NCBI GenBank assembly: GCA_009843725.1
Contig: VYCX01000482.1
Location: forward strand, 1-5,423
Source of the DNA: Boseongicola sp. SB0675_bin_26
Lineage (GTDB): Bacteria; Pseudomonadota; Alphaproteobacteria; Rhodobacterales; Rhodobacteraceae
Direction: 5' to 3'
Length of the DNA stretch: 5,423 bases
Shown in pieces: positions 1 through 4,571 of the stretch (positions are counted from its first letter, which is position 1; each line of letters starts with the position of its first letter). The notes below the pieces were generated by a model. That model made no database searches, had not been told where the DNA came from, and saw nothing but the letters and a program-made list of their open reading frames with translations. The translations under genes and the position numbers were made by a program.

Positions 1-562
1 TGCGAAGGTCGAAGCGCTGGCAGCGAGAGAGGACGGTAACCGGGACCTTTCGGATTTCGGTGGTCGCGAATATGAACTTCACATGGGAGGGCGGCTCCTC
101 CAGCGTCTTCAGAAGCGCGTTGAAGGCACTCGTCGAAAGCATGTGGACTTCGTCGAGAATGTAGATCTTGTATCGGGCCGAGGCGGCGCGGTAGTGCACG
201 CTCTCGATGATCTCGCGGATGTCGTTCACGCCAGTGCGCGAGGCCGCGTCCAGTTCGAGAACGTCGACATGCCGGCCCTGCGCAATGGCCACGCAATGCT
301 CGCAGGTGCCGCATGGCGAGATTGTCGGATCGCCGCTTCCGTCCGGGCCGATGCAATTCATGCCCTTGGCGATGATCCGCGCCGTCGTGGTCTTTCCGGT
401 GCCCCGTATGCCCGTGAGAATGAACGCCTGAGCAATGCGTTCGGCATCGAAGGCATTGCCGAGCGTACGCACCATGGCGTCCTGGCCGACAAGGTCGGCA
501 AAGGTCTCAGGACGGTATTTCCGTGCCAGTACCTGGTATTCCTTGTCAGTGCCGTCAGTCAT
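1..562 (-). CDS. dnaX: DNA polymerase III subunit gamma/tau, N-terminal part (runs off the left edge)
   Basis: This is the ATPase subunit of the clamp loader, which opens the beta sliding clamp and places it on primed DNA at the replication fork. Only the first 187 residues are visible; the C-terminal part lies beyond base 1. Reading from the ATG at 562, the N-terminus has the family signature YQVLARKYRP (9-18). It is followed by a Walker A loop GIRGTGKT (51-58), a four-cysteine zinc module (C70, C84, C87, C90), a Walker B variant YILDEVH (134-140), the sensor-1 region FATTE (165-169) and the SRC motif (179-181) that carries the arginine finger. All are intact. An in-frame ATG at 571 (Met-Ala-Pro-Met) is an alternative start, and neither start has a strong ribosome binding site. 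The gene is divergent from the ankyrin gene at 782. The site of any tau/gamma frameshift is outside the window. Confidence 0.97.
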   Translation of the reverse strand, partial: MTDGTDKEYQVLARKYRPETFADLVGQDAMVRTLGNAFDAERIAQAFILTGIRGTGKTTTARIIAKGMNCIGPDGSGDPTISPCGTCEHCVAIAQGRHVDVLELDAASRTGVNDIREIIESVHYRAASARYKIYILDEVHMLSTSAFNALLKTLEEPPSHVKFIFATTEIRKVPVTVLSRCQRFDLR

Positions 563-590
563 GGGCGCCATGCATGAATCAGTTCGGGCA

Positions 591-619
591 AGCGTAGACC
601 GTGCACAGGGCGGGGTCCA
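591..619 (-). promoter_or_regulatory. Candidate dnaX promoter (weak)
   Basis: On the minus strand, TGGACC (619-614) could serve as the -35 element and TACGCT (596-591) as the -10, with a 17-nt spacer. Transcription would then begin near 584, about 20 nt before the ATG at 562. The match to the housekeeping sigma-factor consensus is modest (4/6 and 3/6), so this is a candidate by position only. Confidence 0.27.
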
Positions 620-623
620 CTCT

Positions 624-650
624 TGTCCTGGGACAGGGCGTCCCTATGCT
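624..650 (+). promoter_or_regulatory. Candidate promoter for the ankyrin-phosphatase pair (weak)
   Basis: TTGTCC (624-629) and TATGCT (645-650) each match the -35 and -10 consensus at 4 of 6 positions, but the spacer is only 15 nt. The inverted repeat GGGAC-N5-GTCCC fills that spacer exactly, which is where a repressor or activator could act. The inferred leader would be about 125 nt long. The short spacer keeps confidence low. Confidence 0.25.
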
Positions 651-740
651 GGCATTGCCGCCGGGGAGGCATCCGGGTCCGCGGGCAGCCGATGCCGGCA
701 TGATCGAGTCTGACGCTCGACATTCGTCGGCGCTTCTCAT

Positions 741-774
741 GCCCGGTTCGGCGGATCACCGGGCCGGAAAGGAG
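741..774 (+). promoter_or_regulatory. Leader hairpin and ribosome binding site of the ankyrin gene
   Basis: A perfect 7-bp inverted repeat, GCCCGGT (741-747) and ACCGGGC (758-764) with a 10-nt loop, ends just before the Shine-Dalgarno sequence AAAGGAG (768-774). That sequence lies 7 nt before the ATG at 782 and supports this start. The hairpin would sit just upstream of the ribosome footprint and leave the ribosome binding site exposed. A regulatory role is only inferred. Confidence 0.5.
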
Positions 775-781
775 AAATCCG

Positions 782-2308
782 ATGCCGATTTCTGTCATTT
801 GCATCCGCCGTGACGCGAACGCGCTCAGGCATGCCTGCGCGGCAGGACATCGTGATGCGCTGGCCCGTGCCGAGGCGGCTCTTGGGACCGATCCGAAGGC
901 GATGAGCCATGCCGATGCCTTGCACGTCCTGGCAAGAGAAGCCGGATATGCAAGCTGGTCGATTCTCAAGTTTGCAGCCGAGGCAGGGGCCATGGACCGG
1001 GCCGAGAAACTCGACCGTCTCAAGATGGCGCTGTTTCACGGGCAAGGATGGCGGGTCGAACGCCTCCTGGAAGCCGCGCCGGACCTCGGGCGGGACAATC
1101 TCGGGATCATGTGTGCCTTGTACGACGTTGAGGGCGTGCGCGAGGCGCTCGACGCCGAACCGAAAGCTGTCAGTGAACCCACGCTCGGGCCGAGAGCGCC
1201 AATTCTGCATCTGGCGTTTTCCCGGTGGTGGCGTCACGGCGGTTCGGAAGAGGACATGCTGGCAACGGCGGACGTGTTGAAGGCGGCCGGCGCGAACGTC
1301 AACGATTCATACGAGCAGGTGCCAGGAAATCCGCTTTCGGCGCTTTACGGTGCCGTCGGGCACGCGTCGAATCTGCGACTGGCTGCGTGGCTCCTGGAAA
1401 ACGGGGCGGATCCCAATGACGGCGAGTCGCTCTATCATGCCTGCGAAGCCGGCGCGCCCGCACTGCGGATCCTGCTGGACCACGGTGCACGGATCGCGCG
1501 GACAAACGCTCTGCCGCGCGCCCTCGATTTCAACGATCCAGAGATGGTCGAGGCGCTTCTCGAGCGCGGAGCCGATCCAAACGAGTCCATTCACTGGCCG
1601 GAAGTTTCGGGCGAGGCGCCCTTCGTGATCCCGGCGCTTCATCAAGCGGCACGGCGGCTTTGCTCGCGCCGGATCGTGGCGAGGCTTCTGGACGCAGGCG
1701 GGAAACCGGACGAGATTGCGTGGGGACACACCGCATACGCGCTTGCGCGGATGTTCGGCAATGACGGAGCCGCCGAAGAAATGGCGTCGCGGGGCTGCAG
1801 GACCGACCTTGGACATGAGGAGGTCGCGATTGCGGATGCGGTTGCGGGCAGGGCGATGCGTCGGATCGATCCTGAACGTCTGCCGGAGCCGACCCGCGAC
1901 ATGGTCCGGTCCCAGATCCACCTGCCGCACGCCCTGCGCCGCACGAAGGCATTGGTGGAAATCGGCCTTCCTCATGACCGACCGGACCCGCAGGGGCTGA
2001 CGCCCGTGCAAGTGGCAGGTTGGGAAGGGATTCCGGACGTCATGGATTACCTTTTGTCTTTGGGGGTCAGCCTTGATCACGTTAACGGGTACGGCGGGGA
2101 CCTGATTTCGACGATAGTCCATGGTTCGGAAAACGCGCCCGGAGGGCGCAAGCGTGATCACGTCGCCTGTGCCCGGCTTGCCTTGGAATCCGGTGTCCCG
2201 CTCACGCGGCGGGAGGTCGAATTCGCCGGCGAGATCGAGATGGCAGAGTTTCTGAACGACTGGGCGGAGGAGCACCCGGATCAAGTGACGGAGGATCGTT
2301 TTGGCTGA
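782..2308 (+). CDS. Ankyrin-repeat protein with an N-terminal SWxxLK-type domain
   Basis: A 508-residue, probably cytoplasmic protein with no signal peptide or membrane segment. Residues 1-66 (a helical stretch ending HVLAREAGYASWSILK, 48-63) resemble the N-terminal module with an ALHVLARE...SWPxLK pattern that precedes many bacterial ankyrin arrays. About eight to ten degenerate repeats follow. The clearest are near 159-175 (ADVLKAAGANVND), 184-213 (AAWLLENGADPND), 214-240 (ILLDHGARIAR), 252-268 (VEALLERGADPNE), 283-310 (IVARLLDAGGKPDE) and 404-433 (a LTPVQVAGWEG turn, then YLLSLGVSLDHV). Residues about 341-403 contain no good repeat. Ankyrin arrays bind other proteins; no catalytic motif is visible. 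The start at 782 has a good Shine-Dalgarno sequence. The stop codon overlaps the next gene, so the two are probably co-translated. The binding partner is unknown; the adjacent phosphatase-like protein is an obvious but unproven candidate. Confidence 0.9.
   Translation: MPISVICIRRDANALRHACAAGHRDALARAEAALGTDPKAMSHADALHVLAREAGYASWSILKFAAEAGAMDRAEKLDRLKMALFHGQGWRVERLLEAAPDLGRDNLGIMCALYDVEGVREALDAEPKAVSEPTLGPRAPILHLAFSRWWRHGGSEEDMLATADVLKAAGANVNDSYEQVPGNPLSALYGAVGHASNLRLAAWLLENGADPNDGESLYHACEAGAPALRILLDHGARIARTNALPRALDFNDPEMVEALLERGADPNESIHWPEVSGEAPFVIPALHQAARRLCSRRIVARLLDAGGKPDEIAWGHTAYALARMFGNDGAAEEMASRGCRTDLGHEEVAIADAVAGRAMRRIDPERLPEPTRDMVRSQIHLPHALRRTKALVEIGLPHDRPDPQGLTPVQVAGWEGIPDVMDYLLSLGVSLDHVNGYGGDLISTIVHGSENAPGGRKRDHVACARLALESGVPLTRREVEFAGEIEMAEFLNDWAEEHPDQVTEDRFG
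2290..2303 (+). promoter_or_regulatory. Ribosome binding site that favours a TTG start
   Basis: GGAGG at 2290-2294 lies 6 nt before TTG at 2301 but 18 nt before the first in-frame ATG at 2313. Normal spacing therefore selects TTG. The site lies inside the last codons of the ankyrin gene, so ribosomes finishing that gene could feed directly into the next. Confidence 0.7.
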
Positions 2309-2795
2309 ATACATGATCGCGGAACTTCCGCTTGGGCATGGAATGATCGGCATCGCGCCGATGCCGGGCCGGGGCGGGAACTGTTCCAGAGACTTGGCAA
2401 CGATCGTTTCCTGGGGCGCGGATGTAGTCCTGACCATGACCGGCAGGCACGAACTGGAATTCGCTGGTGCGTCGGCCATGGGTGAGGATCTTGAGGCCGT
2501 CGGCGTGCTTTGGCGGCACTTGCCCGTCACCGATCTCGGAGCACCCTCTCCCGAGACCTGCGCACTTTGGCTGGAGGCGTCGGAGGTTGCGCATCGCACC
2601 CTTGATGGCGGCGGCCGGGTTCTGGCGCATTGCTTCGGTGGTTGCGGGCGCGCGGGAATGGCGCTTCTGAGACTGATGGTGGAAGCTGGCGAGGATGTCG
2701 ATGCGGCGCTGGCGCGGCTTCGGTCCGTCAGGCCCTGCGCCGTCGAGACCGCCGCTCAACGGGCTTGGGCGGCCCTGGGCTCGGACCGCGAATGA
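2301..2795 (+). CDS. Protein-tyrosine/dual-specificity phosphatase-like protein
   Basis: A 164-residue cytoplasmic protein of the cysteine-dependent phosphatase superfamily, resembling the small bacterial PTP group often annotated as CDKN3-like. The phosphate-binding loop HCFGGCGRAG (110-119) keeps the nucleophile C111 and R117 in the Cys-X5-Arg pattern. D78 in PVTDLGAP (75-82) is well placed as the general acid. The N-terminal IAPMPGRGG (18-26) and the central VVLTMTGRHEL (42-52) match the usual core of these proteins. These residues predict hydrolysis of a phospho-monoester, but the substrate (protein, nucleotide or other) cannot be told. The residue after the loop arginine is Ala rather than the common Ser/Thr, and a second cysteine (C115) sits within the loop. 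The gene overlaps the ankyrin gene by 8 bp and probably starts at TTG; an ATG start at 2313 would remove four residues and spare the motifs. Confidence 0.88.
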   Translation: MAEYMIAELPLGHGMIGIAPMPGRGGNCSRDLATIVSWGADVVLTMTGRHELEFAGASAMGEDLEAVGVLWRHLPVTDLGAPSPETCALWLEASEVAHRTLDGGGRVLAHCFGGCGRAGMALLRLMVEAGEDVDAALARLRSVRPCAVETAAQRAWAALGSDRE

Positions 2796-2824
2796 GACGA
2801 CCTGTCCCCAGGCCTCCTGCTTCC

Positions 2825-2853
2825 TTGCGCGGGCCGGTTGAAGGCGCTATACG
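2825..2853 (+). promoter_or_regulatory. Candidate ffs promoter
   Basis: TTGCGC (2825-2830) and TATACG (2848-2853) are separated by exactly 17 nt. The implied start, 7-8 nt beyond the -10, falls at about 2860-2861, which is the first base of the SRP RNA terminal helix. Alphaproteobacterial promoters often conserve only the TTG of the -35. The positional agreement is the main support, and it implies that ffs is transcribed separately from the phosphatase gene 30 bp upstream. Confidence 0.5.
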
Positions 2854-2860
2854 TGATCTT

Positions 2861-2954
2861 GAGAGGTTGGCGCGGGCGAGCGCCTCGCCAACCCGGTCAG
2901 GTCCGGAAGGAAGCAGCCGTAACGAGCCACGCTTGGGTCGTTGTCCAACCTCTC
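2861..2954 (+). ncRNA. ffs: Signal recognition particle RNA, small bacterial (4.5S-like) type
   Basis: This is the RNA scaffold of the bacterial signal recognition particle. It binds Ffh and, with FtsY, directs ribosomes making membrane proteins to the inner membrane. The conserved Ffh-binding hairpin spans 2895-2918. It starts GGTCAGGTCC, has the GGAA tetraloop at 2905-2908 and ends GGAAGCAGCC, as in E. coli 4.5S RNA. The ends pair perfectly over 10 bp (GAGAGGTTGG at 2861-2870 with CCAACCTCTC at 2945-2954). The length of about 94 nt fits the Alu-less form found in Gram-negative bacteria. Exact ends are inferred from the helix and could extend a few bases. No oligo-T terminator follows directly. 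The two arms can also form separate hairpins, described under findings. Confidence 0.97.
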
Positions 2955-3468
2955 GCCTCTTGCCAAGCCTGCGAATGATCCGTTGCCTGTCATTAGTCCA
3001 TGCGGGAACCGGTTGCTGCGCAGCGGATGGCGGGTTCCGCAAGGACTGCGGACCGCACCGTCCTGTCGAATGGCGCGAGCCTTGGCATTTCTTCTTGGCA
3101 GGGATTCCAAAAATGCGGAGATGGCGTTCGCGGACCTTGAAGTGCTGGATGCTGCCTCATGGTCAAGAAGTCGATGCAAGATTTCACCGGCAAGGGCCTA
3201 ATGGCTTCATTTGTTCTTCCTTGCCTTCGTGATTCTGGCATGCATGTCGCGACGCGCGGAAAGGACGAAATCCAGGTCGGATCATCGCGTTGATGGACGC
3301 TTGCGTGTTCGGCTTCGTGCCATGCACGTTTCACGAAGACCCGGGCCGCTTTCGGGCGGCGTGCGCGGCAGCCGCGCTCGTTGCGGAGCAAGTCAAGCGG
3401 CAACTGCACCCTCGTTTGCCAATCTGCCGGCCGCGTGGCACATCGGTTTCGGGAGGGAACGACTTGGA
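2955..3468. other. Intergenic stretch between ffs and nudC, no supported gene
   Basis: These roughly 510 bp hold no reading frame with a recognisable motif or a well-placed ribosome binding site on either strand, until the GGGAGGG (3451-3457) that serves nudC. The base composition seems a little less GC-rich than the flanking genes. Two inverted repeats lie side by side near the left end (3002-3040 and 3042-3064), and two short GC-rich ones lie at 3345-3360 and 3363-3377. The stretch may hold the 3' processing signal of ffs, the nudC promoter, an unannotated small RNA or a decayed gene; the sequence does not decide between these. Confidence 0.55.
3002..3064. repeat. Two adjacent imperfect inverted repeats downstream of ffs
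   Basis: In the first, GCGGGAACC (3002-3010) pairs with GGTTCCGC (3033-3040), leaving one bulged G, and encloses the palindrome GCTGCGCAGC (3015-3024). In the second, AGGACTGCGG (3042-3051) pairs with CCGCA (3053-3057) and GTCCT (3060-3064) around a two-base bulge; in RNA the innermost pairs would open to give a workable loop. Only one base separates them. Neither is followed by a T-run, so they are not standard intrinsic terminators. Confidence 0.5.
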
Positions 3469-4413
3469 ATGCAATGCGCGGAATCAGTGACCTTTGGCGG
3501 CTCGGGTCTTGACCGGGCCGTTCACCTGAGGGCGGACCCTCCGGACGGGCGCGTGCTGCCGCTTTGGCGGGGCAAGCCGCTGCTGGAAAGGGAGGACCGC
3601 CGACCGGTTTTCCTGTCGGCTGGTCATCAGGCATTTGATGCGGCCAGAGAGCCGGCAGTTTTCCTTGGATTGGACGAGGGCGAGCCACGCTATGCGCGAG
3701 ACATTTCGGACTGGTCGCCGGATGGCGGCGACGAGGGCGTCGGAGCATTCACCGACACTTCGGAACAGCAACATCCCGCACTTGCCAACGGATGCGCGTT
3801 CGCCGACCTGCGCCAGAACATGACCCGCCTGTCCGTCCGCGATGCCGAACTTGTCGTGATCGGCAAAGCGCTTCTCGAATGGCATCAAGCGCATCGGTTC
3901 TGCGCGCGTTGCGGCGTTCCGAGCAAGATGGCAATGGCTGGTTGGCAGCGGAATTGCCCTGCCTGCGAGGGCCAGCACTTTCCACGCACCGATCCCGTGG
4001 TCATCATGCTGATCACCAGCGGCAACTCGGTCTTGATGGGAAGGTCGGGTTTCTGGCCCGAGGGAATGTACTCCCTTCTGGCGGGGTTCATGGAGCCTGG
4101 CGAGACGATCGAGGCCGCCGTACGCCGCGAGGTCGGCGAGGAGGCCGGAATTGAGGTGGGCGAAGTACGATACCTCGCCTCGCAGCCATGGCCGTTCCCG
4201 ACATCCTTGATGATCGGTTGTCATGGCATCGCGCTGACCGATTCCATCAGTGTCCAGGCGGATGAAATCGAGGACGCGAAATGGGTCACGCGCGAGCAAA
4301 TGCTGCGGGTTCTGGCAGGTGACGACCCAAGCATGAAGGCGGCTCGCAAGGGATCCATCGCGCGGTTCCTGATTGAGGGCTTCCTCGCCGACAGGCTTGC
4401 ATTGGGCATGTAG
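3469..4413 (+). CDS. nudC: NADH pyrophosphatase / RNA deNADding Nudix hydrolase
   Basis: A 314-residue enzyme of the NudC family, which cleaves NAD(H) to NMN(H) and AMP; the E. coli family member also removes NAD caps from RNA 5' ends. From the ATG at 3469, a variable N-terminal domain contains the LPLWRGKPL element (30-38). A four-cysteine zinc ribbon follows (C145, C148, C163, C166), with FPRTDPVVIM (171-180). The Nudix box is intact at 206-228 (G206, E212, R220, E221, E224, E225, G227). The family-specific SQPWPFP (238-244), followed by Thr-Ser, is present and separates NudC from other Nudix enzymes. Length is normal. The frame stays open upstream to 3211, but that extension looks non-coding; GGAGG at 3452-3456, 12 nt before 3469, supports the start chosen although the spacing is somewhat long. 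Own transcription is likely, as ffs lies 500 bp upstream. Confidence 0.96.
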   Translation: MQCAESVTFGGSGLDRAVHLRADPPDGRVLPLWRGKPLLEREDRRPVFLSAGHQAFDAAREPAVFLGLDEGEPRYARDISDWSPDGGDEGVGAFTDTSEQQHPALANGCAFADLRQNMTRLSVRDAELVVIGKALLEWHQAHRFCARCGVPSKMAMAGWQRNCPACEGQHFPRTDPVVIMLITSGNSVLMGRSGFWPEGMYSLLAGFMEPGETIEAAVRREVGEEAGIEVGEVRYLASQPWPFPTSLMIGCHGIALTDSISVQADEIEDAKWVTREQMLRVLAGDDPSMKAARKGSIARFLIEGFLADRLALGM

Positions 4414-4440
4414 CTGGTCGCTTGACGAGCGTTGATCGGC

Positions 4441-4491
4441 GCCGAAGGCGAATTTTCGCGGTCGGCGGGCCGTCCACGAATTTCCGCGGAC
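4441..4491 (+). terminator. Possible hairpins downstream of nudC (weak terminator candidate)
   Basis: GCCGA (4441-4445) pairs with TCGGC (4462-4466), with an inner GCGA/TCGC stem (4448-4451 and 4456-4459) across a 2x2 mismatch. A second imperfect hairpin follows, GTCCACG (4472-4478) with CGCGGAC (4485-4491). They begin 27 nt after the nudC stop. There is no T-tract, so factor-independent termination is doubtful. Confidence 0.3.
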
Positions 4492-4495
4492 ACAC

Positions 4496-4524
4496 TGGAT
4501 TTTGCGTGCGCCATTGGCTATGTT
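4496..4524 (+). promoter_or_regulatory. Candidate ftsW promoter (weak)
   Basis: TGGATT (4496-4501) and TATGTT (4519-4524) are 17 nt apart and match the -35 and -10 consensus at 3 and 4 of 6 positions. The start would fall about 40 nt before the ftsW ATG. It is offered because the 158-bp gap after nudC suggests that ftsW does not depend wholly on read-through. Confidence 0.25.
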
Positions 4525-4571
4525 TCCGCGCAGACCCGGCAAACGGGCACGCAGGCGGACGAGCAGAACGC

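Larger units (their letters stand above)
563..781. promoter_or_regulatory. Divergent intergenic region between dnaX and the ankyrin gene
   Basis: No gene fits in these 219 bp. The region must hold the signals for dnaX (leftward) and the ankyrin-phosphatase pair (rightward). Visible structure includes an inverted repeat GGGAC-N5-GTCCC (630-644), a perfect 10-bp palindrome ATGCCGGCAT (692-701), TCGAG-N7-CTCGA (704-720) and GCCCGGT-N10-ACCGGGC (741-764). Some of these could be operators or leader hairpins. In GC-rich DNA short palindromes also arise by chance, so no regulator is proposed. Confidence 0.5.

Noticed and set aside
83..577. Plus-strand reading frame of 164 residues opposite dnaX
   Set aside because: It is the reverse complement of the dnaX ATPase core, whose Walker, zinc and SRC motifs are all intact.
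1307..2599. Long minus-strand reading frame of 430 residues opposite the ankyrin and phosphatase genes
   Set aside because: It spans two real genes and their overlap on the other strand and is Arg/Pro/His-rich without motifs, so it is a shadow frame.
3082..3100. Possible sigma-54 promoter: TTGGCA at 3082-3087 and again at 3095-3100
   Set aside because: The distance between the GG and GC dinucleotides does not match the strict sigma-54 spacing, and the second half is TTGGC rather than TTGC. It is better described as a chance hexamer repeat.
2941..3201. Plus-strand reading frame of 86 residues starting inside ffs
   Set aside because: It begins within the SRP RNA 3' arm, has no ribosome binding site, and shows no recognisable motif.
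3345..3377. GC-rich inverted repeats GCCGC-N6-GCGGC (3345-3360) and GCGCGGC-A-GCCGCGC (3363-3377)
   Set aside because: Short GC-only stems are common by chance at this base composition, and neither has a T-run or a clear relation to a gene end, so they are not listed as functional sites.
3211..3468. In-frame N-terminal extension of nudC (86 extra residues from 3211)
   Set aside because: The extension is arginine-rich and low in recognisable structure, lacks a Shine-Dalgarno at 3211, and would make the protein much longer than the family norm. The ATG at 3469 has a purine-rich site upstream and gives a normal length.
3290..3490. Small plus-strand reading frame of 66 residues overlapping the nudC start
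   Set aside because: The middle (HEDPGRFRAACAAAALVAEQV) looks mildly protein-like, but there is no ribosome binding site at suitable spacing, it has several cysteines typical of random GC-rich frames, the third-position GC falls off toward the end, and it runs into nudC in another frame.
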